A stretch of DNA of 64,000 nucleotides from Cephalopachus bancanus (GCA_027257055.1 JAPVLO010000161.1:310001-374000); one strand, 5' to 3'. Numbered from the stretch's first letter, positions 44,695 to 55,834 are shown. Numbers and translations are program-made. The notes: generated from the letters alone by a model not told the origin.

Positions 44695-44822
44695 TGTTAT
44701 TGTAAGCCATTACATGTTGGGGTGGTTTGCCAAGCTGTAATAAATAACTGAGACATTGCATTGCGACCTTTTGCTTCCTGTCCCCTGCCATGGCTAGTCA
44801 ATCACCACACAATAATTTTAGA

Positions 44823-45080
44823 AATTGCCCGCCTTGGGCCCTATCCTCTCTCTCTCCATCCTGACTATCCTGGTCCCATCTCAGGACATAATTATCCTGT
44901 CCTGGACTGTCATGGCACCTCCTAAGTTCTGCTCCATCCCCTCATTTTGCCAGGATGGCTGTTCTACACTGTGGCCCTCCCAGCAGTGTCTCTGCTTTGA
45001 CAACCTTTCGGGGCTGAGAGAGGAAACCTCAGCTCTCTCAAGAAAACCATGCTCAGATCTTTCGAGACTGGTTGTTTGAA
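44823..45080 (+). mobile_element. L2 LINE remnant
   Basis: ctctccatcctgactatcct, gtcctggactgtcatggcac, cattttgccaggatggctg. Matches the L2 ORF2 C-terminal order. Confidence 0.55.
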
Positions 45081-45162
45081 TAGGGGAAGGGGTTATCTGG
45101 CTCCTAGACCCACACTCTCCCGTATGGTAGCCGTTAACTAAACATGGCTACAGAGCACCCGT

Positions 45163-45455
45163 GGCCGGGCCTGGTGGCTCACGCCTGTAATCCCAGCACT
45201 TTGGGAGGCAGAGGTGAGAGGATTGCCTGAGCCCATGGGTTCGAGACCAATGGGGGCAACTTGGTGAGACTGCGTCTCTACAATACATCAAAAAATTAGC
45301 CAGGCATGGTAGCGCGCGCCTATGATTCCAGTACTTGGAAGGATGAGTTGGAAGGATCGCCTGAACTGGCAGGTCAAGGCTGCGGTGGCCATGAACATAC
45401 CACTGCACTCCAGCCTGGGTGACAGTGAGACTCCAACTCAAAAAAATAAAAAGAA
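45163..45455 (+). mobile_element. Alu, intermediate, sense
   Basis: Keeps the full ancestral A box (ggctcacgcctgtaatccc) but has the derived cccatgggttcgagacc 5' half of the B box. It marks the order of changes: B box first, A box later. Confidence 0.93.
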
Positions 45456-45616
45456 AGAAATTCAGTTATTGGAAAACATCCAAGTATGTTTGGAAGCAAG
45501 ATGACAACTCTCCTAGTTTTCCTGGGACCAAGGAAGTTTCCAGGATGTGGGACTTTTCCATTTCAAAACCAAGACAGTTTCTGGTAAGCCAAAACCAGTT
45601 GGTCACACTACTTTTG

Positions 45617-45740
45617 TTTTTTAAGAGACAGGGTCTTGCTATGTTGCCCAGGCTAGTCTCAAACTCCTGGCCTCAAGCAATCCTCCCACCTTGACTTCCC
45701 AAAGTACTGGGATTACAGGTGTGAGCCACCATACACAGTC
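45617..45740 (-). mobile_element. FLAM (Alu monomer), antisense
   Basis: agagacagggtcttgctatg to gtgagccaccatacacagtc; single monomer. Confidence 0.85.
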
Positions 45741-45791
45741 TATACTACTTTGAAACATTTTAGTCATGTAGGTCTATAAAATCTAAATACA

Positions 45792-46090
45792 GGCCGGGAG
45801 TAGTGGCTCAAGCCTGCAATTCCAGCACTTTGGGAGGCTGAGGTGAGGGGATTGCCTGAGCCCACGGGTTCAAAAACAGCCTGGGCAACTTGGTGAGACC
45901 TCATCTCTACAATAAGTCAAAAAAGTTAGCTGGGCGTGGTAGCATGTGCCTATAGTTCTGGCTGCTTGGAAGGCTGAGGTGGAAGGATTGCCGGAGCCCA
46001 GAGGTCAACGCTGGGGTGGCTGTAAGTGCGCCACTGCACTCTGGTCTGGGCAATGGAGTGAGACTCCAACTCAAAAAAAAAAAAAAAAAA
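45792..46090 (+). mobile_element. Alu, intermediate, sense
   Basis: Flanked by aaatctaaatacag on both sides. A box ggctcaagcctgcaattcc; box gcccacgggttcaaaaacagcc. A tail of about 18. Confidence 0.93.
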
Positions 46091-46334
46091 TCTAAATACA
46101 GATCAAGTATTGTGGTAGAAAATTCAGCATACAAACTGAGATGTGCTGTGAGTGTGAAATGTATCCTGAATTTCAAAGACTTAGTATAGAAAAAAGAACG
46201 TAAAATATTTCATTAATAATTTAAAAATACTGATTATCTATTAAATGAGAATATTTTGCATATTGGGTTTAATAAAATATATGATTGAAATGAATTTAAC
46301 CTGTTTCTTTTTATCTTCTTGTTGTTGTAGTCCT

Positions 46335-46453
46335 GGAATGAGGAGAAAATCTCACTATATTGCCCAGACTGGCCTCAAACTCCTGGGCTCAAGCAAGCCT
46401 CCTGCCTCGGCCTTCAAATAGCTAAGATTATAGGGTTATGTCACCGAGCTGGC
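46335..46453 (-). mobile_element. FLAM (Alu monomer), antisense, decayed
   Basis: atctcactatattgcccaga, ctcaaactcctgggctcaag, ttatgtcaccgagctggc. Confidence 0.75.
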
Positions 46454-46537
46454 TTCTTTTTACATTTTTAAAGTCAAAATTACAAATGATTGCCTTTATA
46501 TTTGATTGGATGACAGTTCCCTAGAGCAGTGGTTTTC

Positions 46538-46835
46538 TTCCTTTTATTTTTTGTGAATTGGAGTCTCACTCTGTTGTCCAGGCTGGAGTGCAGTGGCACG
46601 CTCACAGCCACCCCAGCGTCGACCTGCTGGGCTCTGGCGATCCTTCCGCCTCAGCCTTCCAAGTAGCCGGAACTACAGGCGCATGCTACCACACCCAGCT
46701 AATTTTTTGATTTATTATAGAGACGAGGTCTGACCAAGTTGCCCAAGTTGGTTTTGAACCTGTGGGCTCAGGCATTCCTCTTGCCTTGGCCTCCCAAAGT
46801 GCTGGGATTATAGGCTTGAGCCATCACACCCGGCT
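46538..46835 (-). mobile_element. Alu, intermediate, antisense
   Basis: Exact 14-bp target-site duplication gagcagtggttttc (46524-46537 and 46836-46849). gttgcccaagttggttttga in the left arm marks it as older than T-type. Confidence 0.95.
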
Positions 46836-47034
46836 GAGCAGTGGTTTTCAAACTGTGGTTTGTTTGGATCACCTGGGGCACATGGTAAAAATATAAGCGC
46901 CCAGGCCCTCCTCTGCTTCGCCCTTCCTGGGTCTTCATTCTCCATCACCTGCTCAGGCCTCAGTCACCCCACCGTGGGCGCGGGGGTGACATGGGAGTAT
47001 GGACTCCGGCAAGCCCCTTTCTACTTTTTTTTTT

Positions 47035-47192
47035 CCTCCAAGAGAGAGGGTCTTGGTCCATCGCTTAGGCTGTAATGCAGTGACACGATCATAGGTCACT
47101 GCAGCCTTGACCTCCTGGGCTCAAGTGATCCTCCAGCCTAGCCTCCTGAGTTGCTTAAATCTTCAGGCATGCGCCACCATGCCCAGCTAAGG
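47035..47192 (-). mobile_element. Old Alu, right-arm half, antisense
   Basis: gggtcttggtccatcgctta to gcgccaccatgcccagctaa. Continues beyond the inserted young Alu at 47489. Confidence 0.85.
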
Positions 47193-47195
47193 TTT

Positions 47196-47488
47196 TGTTG
47201 TTTTTTTTTTGAGTTGGAGTCTCACTCTGTCGCCCAGAGTGGAGTGTGGTGGCCGCTCCTGGCCACCGCGGCCTCGACCTGCTGGGCTCCGGTGATCCTT
47301 CCACCTCAGCCTTTCAAGTAGCTGGAACTATGGGCATGCGCTACCACACCCAGCTAATTTTTGATTTGTTGTAGAGATGAGGTCTCATCAAATTGCCCAG
47401 GTGGGTCTCGAACCTGCGGGCTCAGGCAATCCACTCACCTCGGCTTCCCAAAGTGCTGGGATTACAGGCTGAGCCACTGAGCCCGGCT
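47196..47488 (-). mobile_element. Alu, T-type, antisense, nested in an old Alu
   Basis: gagttggagtctcactctgt through gagccactgagcccggct. Sits exactly in the middle linker of the older antisense Alu (47035-47192 plus 47489-47632). Confidence 0.94.
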
Positions 47489-47632
47489 GCAGCTATGTTT
47501 TTAAAAAATTGCTTGTAGAGATGGGATCTTGCTATGTTGCCCAGGCTGCTCTTAAGCTCTTGACCTCAAGTGATCCTGTTGCCTTGGCCTCCTGAAATGT
47601 TGGGATTATAGTCATGAGCCACCATACCTGGC
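47489..47632 (-). mobile_element. Old Alu, left-arm half, antisense
   Basis: tgtagagatgggatcttgct to catgagccaccatacctggc. The other half of the interrupted Alu. Confidence 0.85.
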
Positions 47633-48379
47633 CTCTTTCCACTTAAGTCTGGAGTCTCTGGACTCAAGAAATCAACACCCAAAGACAAGGAATTCACACT
47701 GTGCCTGGCTAAAGTCTTGCCTTGGCTTTACCTCTGAGTTCCTGACTTCAGATCCCACCCCTCCCTGGGAGGTAAACCCGGTCATGTCCACCTCCCTCAG
47801 AGAAGACTCTGTCCCCTCTCCACAGGGCACAGCCTTACCCCAAGACTGAAGTGCTCAACCCAGCTGTTTTGGTTCAGTGGGCCCGGGGTGGGGTCAGGAA
47901 TCTTTCTCCAAGTCACCCAGGTGATTGCCAATGTGCAGGCAGGGTTGAGAAATTGGAGGAGTATTGTCTTCAGAGTGAAGTCAGCCCACGATGGACAGAC
48001 AGGTTCTAGAGATACAAACACAGGGGGGTGGGGAGGACCCTTCTGTTACAGGTTCAGAAGTGACACCTGGGTGTTCAGGGAAGGTAGCAGGGATTTGTCC
48101 TGTGGCCTTCTGTGTAACACACGCCTCACACTTAGTGAAGTAAGATGACAACTGCACCATTAGCTCACGAATTCTGTAGGCACGTGAGGGTGTTTGTCTT
48201 TGCTCCATGATATCTGGCCTTCACCCAGGAAGAGTTGAAGGCTGGGGGGACTTGGACTGTTGGGAGCTAGAGTCATCTGGAAGCTTCTCTGCCTCTGTCT
48301 GGAGCCTGGTGGGGCTGAGCTGGACTGTTGATTGAAGCCCCTCTGTGTGGGGCCTGGGTTTCTCGCAGGATAGCAGCCG
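47633..48379. other. Unassigned sequence
   Basis: No gene or repeat assigned. Confidence 0.35.
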
Positions 48380-48600
48380 GATTCCCAGAGGGGACATCAC
48401 AGGGACAATACAGAGAGCAAAGGTGCCATGATCAGTGATAAGCTGCAAGGCCTTTTGTGACCTAACCTCAGAAATCACAGGGCGTCACTTGCATGGGGTC
48501 CACTTGGTTGAGATAGCCACAGCCTAGCTTGAGTCAAGAGGAGGGGCCGTGGGCTCCACTTCTTGGTGACAGAGTGACAGAGTGACCTTGCAGAAGAAGA
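48380..48600. repeat. Ancient LTR-like fragment
   Basis: ggccttttgtgacctaacct, cagaaatcacagggcgtcac and gagtcaagaggaggggccgt resemble the 3' part of the same repeat type seen at 32105-32655. Confidence 0.5.
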
Positions 48601-48617
48601 GCATGTTGGACGGAGTT

Positions 48618-48934
48618 TTTATTTTTATTTATTTATTTATTTATTTATTTATTTTTTTTTTTGAGTTGGTGTCTCCCTCTGTCACCCAGACTGGAGGGCA
48701 GTGGCCGCTCCCGGCCACCACAGCCTCGACCTGCTGGGCTCCGGCGAGCCTTCCGCCTCAGCCTTCCGAGTAGCCGGAATTACAGGCAGGCGCTACCACA
48801 CCCGGCTGGTTTTTTGATTTATTGTAGAGATGAGGTCTCGCTGCCCAGGTGGGTCTCGAACCCGCGGGCTCAGGCAATTCACTCACCTCAGCCTCCCAAG
48901 GCACGGGATTACAGGCTGAGCCACCGAGCCCAGC
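48618..48934 (-). mobile_element. Alu, T-type (young), antisense, with ATTT-expanded tail
   Basis: Exact 12-bp duplication ttggacggagtt (48606-48617 and 48935-48946). Tail 48618-48660 has turned into (TTTA)n plus T run. Seven-base deletion present; box gtgggtctcgaacccgcggg. Confidence 0.96.
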
Positions 48935-48946
48935 TTGGACGGAGTT

Positions 48947-49074
48947 ATTAGTGAAGCCACTTGGGGAAGATACAACCACTTAGTAGCTTGAGATCCTGGA
49001 GAAGGTGTGGCTTGTGCTTACCCCAGCGAGTTTAAGCCTAGACACTTTCTCCAGCCTTCCAAAGATCCTGTTCT
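48947..49074. other. Short unassigned spacer
   Basis: Nothing recognisable. Confidence 0.3.
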
Positions 49075-49640
49075 CTGCTCAGTCTATGACAATTAAACTT
49101 TTTCTCTTGTGATAATCATAGATTCACATGCAGTAGTAAGAAATAATACTAATAAGCCCCGTGCCCTTCACCCGGTTTCCCCCAATGGTAAGAGCTTCGA
49201 ACACTAGAGAACAATCTCACCACCAGGAAACTGACTTCAGTACGGTCCACTGAGCTTACTCAGATCCCATCCGTTTTACATGTGTGTTTAGGTCTAGGCA
49301 ATTTACTCAACTTTTTAAAAATATACTCTTTATTTTACAGCACAGAGAAATTAGGCAGATAGTAGAGATTCCCACACATTCTGCACCCAGTGTCCCCTAT
49401 GATTAAACGCTTACACGAAGAGAATGCATTTGTTACCAGTAATGAAGCAAAAATTAATGCATTGCCATTAACTGAAGTCTCTCAGATGACAGAGTTCTGA
49501 TTTCCTGAGTTTTACCTAGTGTCCTCTTCCTGTCCCAAGATCCCATCTACAATGCCACATTACGTTTAGTTGTCATGTCTCTTTAGGTTCCTCTTGACTG
49601 CGACAGTTTACTCAATATTTTAAAAATAGATGCCTTTTCT
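49075..49640 (-). mobile_element. Old L1 3'UTR fragments, antisense
   Basis: Two consecutive reverse L1 pieces: cttcacccggtttcccccaa / caccaggaaactgacttcag and cacagagaaattaggcagat / ccacacattctgcacccagt. Confidence 0.65.
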
Positions 49641-49644
49641 ATGT

Positions 49645-49915
49645 ACACTGACCAGAATGGATTCTGTTGCTTGCACCTAAGACCCATAACTGATGAGCTA
49701 GGTTTTCAAGGCTCACCGTGGTCTGGTCTCTCTGTTCGAGTCTCGGGCCCCACCGGCCATCGTTCCCAGCCTCATACTTCCCCTCCAGAGAGAATATCTC
49801 CCTCCCTCTTTGAACTTCACTCACTCACTGCCTCTGGCCCCCTCACGCAGGCTGACAGACCCATCTTTATTTAACATCAGGCATCACTCTCCTCTGGGAA
49901 GCCTTCTGTGATTTT
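49645..49915 (+). mobile_element. L2 LINE remnant (donor of the 51.08-kb copy)
   Basis: taggttttcaaggctcaccg, tggtctggtctctctgttcg and ctctcctctgggaagccttc give L2 order. The first 150 bp (49651-49800) reappear inside the Alu at 51.08 kb. Confidence 0.7.
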
Positions 49916-49959
49916 TTTTCCAGCAGTCAGGGCTGATGCCTCTGCTCTGCGTGCCTACG

Positions 49960-50110
49960 GTTCTGTGAGTCTCTGATGCCAGATACATCTGAGTTGTGGC
50001 TCTGCCTCTTTCCAGCCGTGTGGTTGGGGACAAGCTGTTTGATCTCTATGGATGCTTATTTCCTCCTATGTAAAATAGGATAATAAGAGGTCCTCGCTCA
50101 TGGATTGCAA
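49960..50110 (+). mobile_element. MIR, sense
   Basis: tgtggctctgcctctttcca, gccgtgtggttggggacaag, cctatgtaaaataggataat. Confidence 0.75.
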
Positions 50111-50309
50111 GAAGGACTGAAAATAATGCTAGAAACACAGGCCGTCGAGTAGGTCTGCAGCATGCATTGGCTGTGCCCATTCCTGCAGCCCTTAGCAGGG
50201 CTTGTTGCAAGACGTTCCACCTGACGGAATTTGGTTGAAGTTGCCTGATTCCATGGGGGGCGTCACGTGACCTCCACTGGCTGGTCACTCCACTCGCCCT
50301 CCAACTTTT

Positions 50310-50586
50310 TTTTTTTTTTTTGAGTTGGAGTCTCAGTCTGTCGCCCAGACTGGCCACTCCCGGCCACCGCAGCCTCGACCTGCTGGGCTCCGGCGATCCT
50401 TCCGCCTCAGCCTTCCCAGTAGCCAGAATTACAGGCGTGCGCTACCACGCCCGGCTGATTTTTGACTTATCGTAGAGATGAGGTCTCACCAAGTTGCCCA
50501 GGCGGGTCTCGAACCCGTGGGCGCGGGCCATCCACTCACCTCAGCCTCCCAAGGCGCGGGATGACAGGCTGAGCCACTGAGCCTGG
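50310..50586 (-). mobile_element. Alu, T-type, antisense
   Basis: 17-bp duplication ctcgccctcca(a/t)cttt(t/c) at 50293-50309 and 50587-50603. About 17 bp are missing in the right arm (cccagactggccactcccgg), probably by slippage. Confidence 0.94.
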
Positions 50587-50834
50587 CTCGCCCTCCATCT
50601 TTCTATTCGACGTTTGCTCCAGTGGCCCAAGTAGACTGCCCGCTCCACCCCAGCGGCTCCCATGTGTGGGCCCATGTGAGGACCTTCTCAGAGCTGTGTG
50701 CTGGGAGAGTTCTGTCGCCTCCAAGGATGTGGCAGGTGTTCTCTTTGCAGACAGTGAGGCATTGTGTCGACGGGAGTCTGTTTTCCAAGGCGACACAGTG
50801 GCACCGTGTTCAAAGGGAGGTGTCGGTGTCTGGA

Positions 50835-50950
50835 ATCAGTTGGCTGAGGTTTCAATCCCAGCTCTGTGGTTTGCACGCTGTGTGACCCTTGGTCAAGTTA
50901 TTTCCCTCTCTGTGCCTCATTTCTCCATCTGTCCACTTGGCTGGCACACA
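50835..50950 (+). mobile_element. MIR, sense
   Basis: gaggtttcaatcccagctct, gctgtgtgacccttggtcaa, gtgcctcatttctccatctg. Confidence 0.8.
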
Positions 50951-51023
50951 GAACTAGTTACGTAATTTGCAGGGTCTGATGCAAAATGAAACTTGAGGGC
51001 CCGTGTTTAAAAATTATTAAGGG

Positions 51024-51480
51024 GGCTGGGCTCTGTGGCTCAGTCTGTAATCCCGGCACTTTGGGAGGCTGAGGTGACTACCAGAATGGATTCTGTTGCT
51101 TGCACCTAAGACCCATAACTGATGAGCTAGGTTTTCAAGGCTCACCGTGGTCTGGTCTCTCTGTTCGAGTCTCGGGCCCCACCGGCCATCATTCCCAGCC
51201 TCATACTTCACCCTCCAGAGAGAATATCTCTCTGGATAAGAGATATTGGCTGAACCCGAAACTTCGAGACCTGCCCGGGCAACTTGGTGAGACCTCGTCT
51301 CTACAATAAATCAAAAATTAGCCTGGCGTGGTAGCATGTGCCTGTAGTTCCAGCTACTTGGAAGGCTGAGGCGGAAGGATCGCCGGAGCCCAGCAGGTCG
51401 AGGCTGGGGTGGCCGTGAGTGTTCCACTGCACTTCAGCCTGGGCAACGGAGTGAGACTCTGGCTCAGAAAACCCCACAAA
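51024..51480 (+). mobile_element. Alu, intermediate, sense, disrupted by a templated insertion
   Basis: Begins ggctgggctctgtggctcag and ends in the tail at about 51480, flanked by attaaggg-type duplications. The left arm is broken after gaggctgaggtgac and resumes at about 51249 (ggctgaacccgaaacttcga). The intervening bases are not Alu. Confidence 0.92.
51079..51248 (+). other. Copied L2 segment inside the Alu left arm
   Basis: 51080-51230 equals 49651-49800 with one substitution (catcgttcc to catcattcc) and one inserted A. It is followed by tctggataagagatatt, which closes an inverted repeat with the copied end: aatatctc at 51223-51230 pairs with gagatatt at about 51240-51247. About 35 bp of Alu (the left B-box entry) are missing, so the copy replaced Alu sequence. 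Confidence 0.95.
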
Positions 51481-51491
51481 AACATTAAGGG

Positions 51492-51784
51492 TCTGGGTGC
51501 GGTGGCTCATACCTGTAATCCCAGCACTCTGGGGGCTGAGACAGGAAGATTGCTTGAGCCCAGGAGTTTGAGACCAACTTGAGCAACATAATGAGACCCT
51601 TGACTCTACAAAAAAATCAAAAATTAGCCAGGCATGGTGTCATGCACCTGTAGTCCCACCTACTCAGAAGACTGTGGCTGTAGGATCTCCTGAGCATGGG
51701 AGGTTGAGACTGAGGTGCGCTATGATTGTACCACTGTACTCCAGCCCGGACAACAGAGCGAGACCTTGTCTCTTAAAAAAAAAA
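51492..51784 (+). mobile_element. Alu, J-type, sense
   Basis: gtgcggtggctcatacctgt, gcttgagcccaggagtttga, ending in a 3' A tail that abuts the next Alu. Confidence 0.9.
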
Positions 51785-51786
51785 TT

Positions 51787-52074
51787 GACTGGGCACAGTG
51801 GCTCATGCCTCTAATCCCAGCACTTTGGGAGGCAGTGGCGAGAAGGTTGTCTGAGCCCACAGGTTCGAGATCAGCCTGGGCAACATGGCGAGGCCTCGTC
51901 TCTACAATAAACCAAAAATTAGCCAGGCATGGTGGTGTGTGTCTGTAGTTCCAGCTACTTGGAAGGTTGAAGTAGAAGGATCACCTGAACCCAGCAAGTC
52001 GAGGTTGTGGCGGCCGTGCCACTGCACTCCAGCCTGGGTGACGGAGAGAGACTCTGACTCAAAAAAAAAAAATT
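51787..52074 (+). mobile_element. Alu, intermediate, sense
   Basis: gggcacagtggctcatgcct; box gcccacaggttcgagatcagcc. Third of three head-to-tail Alus with almost no spacer. Confidence 0.9.
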
Positions 52075-52194
52075 ATTGAGGATTTCAAAATGGCCAGTAG
52101 AGCATTAACCAAGTGCGATTGCACAGGTCACAGGCCCATGAGGCCAGCTCTGCCAGCACGAGACACTCTTGGTGGCTGACAACGTTTGTCTGTC

Positions 52195-52262
52195 TTGCTC
52201 AGTGCTGTGTCCCCAGTGCCGAGAACAGGGGTACAAATTCAATAAGCAAATGAATGAATGAA
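52195..52262 (+). mobile_element. L2 3' terminus
   Basis: cagtgctgtgtccccagtgc, then caaatgaatgaatgaatgga, is the classic L2 end. Confidence 0.8.
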
Positions 52263-52289
52263 TGGAGACGGGGAAGTAGCAGCTGGTGG

Positions 52290-52375
52290 GAACAGGAGTG
52301 GGACAGGATACCCACTTCTGCCACTTCCTCTGGGACTCAGTTTCTCCATCTGTAAATGGAAGGCGTGGGCCAGAT
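52290..52375 (+). mobile_element. MIR fragment
   Basis: ggactcagtttctccatctg, then taaatgg, in sense orientation. Confidence 0.7.
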
Positions 52376-52447
52376 GCTCTTGAACCTTCCTTCCAGATCT
52401 GTGGTTCCACGCCGCCATCAGAGGTGGAGACACCTTCTTCTGACCTT

Positions 52448-52759
52448 TTTTTTTTCTCTCTCTCTTTTTTCTTCCTTTTTTGTTTTTGAGTTGGAGTCTC
52501 ACTCTGTCGCCCAGACTGGAGTGCAGTGGCCGCTCCCGGCCCCCGCAGCCTCCACCTGCTGGGCTCCGGCGATCCTTCCGCCTCAGCCTTCCGAGTAGCC
52601 GGAATTACAGGCGCGCGCTACCACGCCCGGCTGATTTTTTTATTGATTGTAGAGATGAGGTCTCGCTGCCCAGGCGGGTCTCGAACCCGCAGGCTCAGCC
52701 AATCCACTCACCTCAGCCTCCCAAAGGCGCAGGATTACAGGCTGAGCCACCGAGCCCGG
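52448..52759 (-). mobile_element. Alu, T-type (young), antisense
   Basis: Exact 14-bp duplication cttcttctgacctt (52434-52447 and 52760-52773). The tail has become CT-rich. Seven-base deletion and cgggtctcgaacccgcaggc present. Confidence 0.96.
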
Positions 52760-52859
52760 CTTCTTCTGACCTTCTTACTCATGACTTGTATACACAAAAT
52801 CGATGAGCAGATCATTCCGTAAAGTGTGCTGGTGTCGAAGAGGAGCGAGAATCCCGGAC

Positions 52860-52950
52860 CGAGTCGGTGTGTCTGGATGTCAGTGTCTTTGGGCAAATCA
52901 CATGACCCTCCAGGGCCTCACCTCAGTCTCCACGTCTGTAAAATGGAGAG
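52860..52950 (+). mobile_element. MIR fragment
   Basis: gtgtctttgggcaaatcaca, cctcagtctccacgtctgta, aaatgg. Confidence 0.7.
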
Positions 52951-53979
52951 CAGAGCCGTGGCGGGAGCCATGGAAATGACCTGTGGTCATCCATGTGGTG
53001 CCAGGTAAGCATGAAAGTGTGTGGCCACCTGGCTCCAACACGTCAGGGTGATGAGAGGGTCTGAGGTGGGGACATTGGAATGGAGACCCTTTGCAAGGAA
53101 CCCGCTCGCCCAGGTCTGGAAGGAGAGTTGCAGGTGGAAGGAAGGGCGGTACAGGGGGCTGGAGGTGGGCACCGCACCACCTGTGGAGGTAGTGAGTTTT
53201 CTGTGCCTGGGAGGATGCCACCCAAGCTGAATGAGGGCCAGGAATCGTAGATGCGTCTCCGGGCGGAGGCTAGATTTGAGAAGTGGCGGGTTGGAGCCAA
53301 GTTGTGCAGAACCTTAAGGCCTGGGTTTGGACTTTGCCTTGAGCCCAAAGATATCCGACCTTCCCAGGGTGCCGGGAAGGGATGCGAACTGGGTGTGGGA
53401 TATCTTTTCCTGGGGTCCAGGTTCTTTCTGGATCCTTCTCTAGTCCCTAGATGAGCTGACTTTGCATCTTCTCCCCTGAGTCTGACAAGCAACACTGAGG
53501 GCCACGTGGAGTCACTGAGAGTTCTTGAGCAGGGGAGGAGCCGGATGGAATGGATGTCCCACTGTCGTTCTGTGAGAGCCCAGGCCTCAGCTGCCTCCCT
53601 CCCCACACTTTCCACAGGGCTGCAGGAAGAAGAGATTTCTCTCGTTCTTTGCTAGAGGTGCCACCGCCCTGCGCAGGAAAGGGTTATGGTTCCCAAAGTG
53701 CTGTGGCCTGGATTAGTGTAAACAGGCATGGCTTAATCCACACCGGCCATTATCCTGATCTCAGGGACAAGGCCTTCCTTCCCCGGTGCTCCCAGGCCTG
53801 CCCAGCCCTGCCAGGAGCCTCCGAGGACCAGACGCCAGCCTCTCCGCGCAAATCGACACATTTACACACAGATACCGGGTGTCACTGGGCCCCACTACGA
53901 TGGGGCGGGGGAACACGAAAAACAAACACGGACATTTGCATCCTGTGGGGAACCGGGCCTGGACGAACCTGGTCTCTAT
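52951..53979. other. Unassigned GC-rich sequence
   Basis: No exon recognised. The 190-codon minus frame at 53043-53615 and the 182-codon plus frame at 53550-54098 overlap and have no domains. Confidence 0.35.
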
Positions 53980-54160
53980 CCCTTCTTGTATTGTGCAGTC
54001 ACATATGCTTTCGCTGCCTCAGTTGGCCTATCTGTGACATGGGCATAAGGATACCCCTGTCACAGGCTGTGTGTGTATGTGGGGGGGGGATCAAATGAAA
54101 GAATGCCTTCAGGATTGCACCCAGGTCTCTTCCTGGCACACGGTAGATGCTCAGGAAACG
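53980..54160 (+). mobile_element. MIR, sense, diverged
   Basis: ctgcctcagttggcctatct, gtgacatgggcataaggata, tggcacacggtagatgctca. Confidence 0.6.
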
Positions 54161-54239
54161 TGAACCGAGTGAGCGACTTCTAAGAACCAAAAGGTCGACC
54201 CAGTTTGAAGACAGAGGCTGCAGGGCCTCCACACCCCAG

Positions 54240-54310
54240 CTACTAACACCCCGTGCCTCAGTTTCCCCATCTGTCAACTGGGGTCGCTCTAAGGCTTCAG
54301 GGTGGTGTGT
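54240..54310 (+). mobile_element. MIR core fragment
   Basis: cgtgcctcagtttccccatc, then tgtcaactgggg. Confidence 0.65.
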
Positions 54311-54404
54311 GGAGGTGCCAAGTACAGGCATGGCTGGTGGGAAGTCCCTGACACAGAGGAAGCGGTACTGTGGTTATTTTGCCTGTTCCTAAGGCTGCCC
54401 CTTA

Positions 54405-54645
<241 letters not shown>

Positions 54646-55061
54646 GCGATTCTGAAGATGTGATTTTTGGATAAATTGTGTCTCGCTCTCATGGTCATTA
54701 AAATGGAAGTCTCTGGATGGCTGAGACCCAGGAAGGTGGCGGGGAGTTGGTCATTCAAGTCACCAGGGCAGGAAAATCAGAAGAGTGAGTCTCATGAGAC
54801 TGACTGACACACGGCTGGGTTCGAACAACAAATGCAGGAGGGCAGGGCTGGGACGACGCGTGGCCTTCCCCAGAGTGCTGTTTAGGCAAGGCTCGAGGAG
54901 GGGCTCATGGCGCCTGTGTGGTGACTGGGCCCAGGGGGTGACTGGAGAATGACCCCAGGTCCGAAGCGGTCCCAGAGTTCCCTTCTCGGCAGGCCACAGC
55001 AGAGGGAGCTATACTCAGGACATCTTTCTGGATATTGCAAAAATGACTTTTTTCTCTTGGG
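54646..55061. other. Unassigned sequence
   Basis: No gene or repeat assigned. Confidence 0.35.
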
Positions 55062-55329
55062 AAGGAATCTGGTCTCTCTCTTGCTTTGTCGCCGGGCTGG
55101 AGTGCAGTGGCACAATCATGTCTGGGTTCAGGCAATCCTCTCACTTCAGCCTCCCGAGTCTCTGAGACTACAGGTGCAGGTCACCACACCCAGCTGAGTT
55201 TTTAACCTTTTTGTAGAGACAGGGTCTCGCTGTGTTGCTGAGGCTGGTCTTGAACTCCTGGGCTCAAGTGATCCTTCCGCTCAGCCTCCCAAAGTGCTGG
55301 GATTATAGGCGTGAGCCACCCGCCCAGCC
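55062..55329 (-). mobile_element. Alu, J-type, antisense
   Basis: gtctctctcttgctttgtcg to gcgtgagccacccgcccagc, with a 20-30 bp gap in the right arm (catgtctgggttcaggcaat). Confidence 0.88.
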
Positions 55330-55834
55330 CCGGTCTCTCCAGATCCTTTGTGAAGATGCCAGAAATGTCTGCAGTGGACACTGCTGGGATGGCTTGTGAG
55401 ATGGAAAGCCCGTCTCAGTGAAAAGGGCAATATATCAGAGGACTTTCCTTCCAGCGACGGAGAACCTTTCAGAACTTGATTGCGCTTAATGCACCAGCCT
55501 TTCCAAAGTGTTTTATTCCACTCCCAAATGAGATAATGAAGCCCTTTAATTTACTGTTCAACTCCCAAATGGAGTGAGCAAGCCAGGCATCACCCACGCC
55601 CCAAGCCCAAGGAGACAGAAGGCTACAACCAGGCTTGGAGGCTGCGCTGCACCCGGCATCTTCTCCACTCTTGGGACCCTCTTGCAAAATGGCCCACGGG
55701 GCAACTTTGCTGGTCCTCTGGGTTTGCCCAGACGTCCTTAAATGCTTTGGTCAAGGGCCAGAGCTTAGATTAAAGCCAGGAATCTCTTTCCCTTCCTTTT
55801 TATCCCTTGCTCCGAATCACAAGTCCAGCAATTT
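55330..55834. other. Unassigned sequence
   Basis: No gene seen. Confidence 0.35.

Noticed and set aside
49639..49824. Duplicate 'EAGNDGRWGPRLEQRDQTT' peptides at two positions as a small gene family
   Set aside because: Both come from the same L2 segment and its templated copy at 51.08 kb; there is no conserved start or codon-level constraint.
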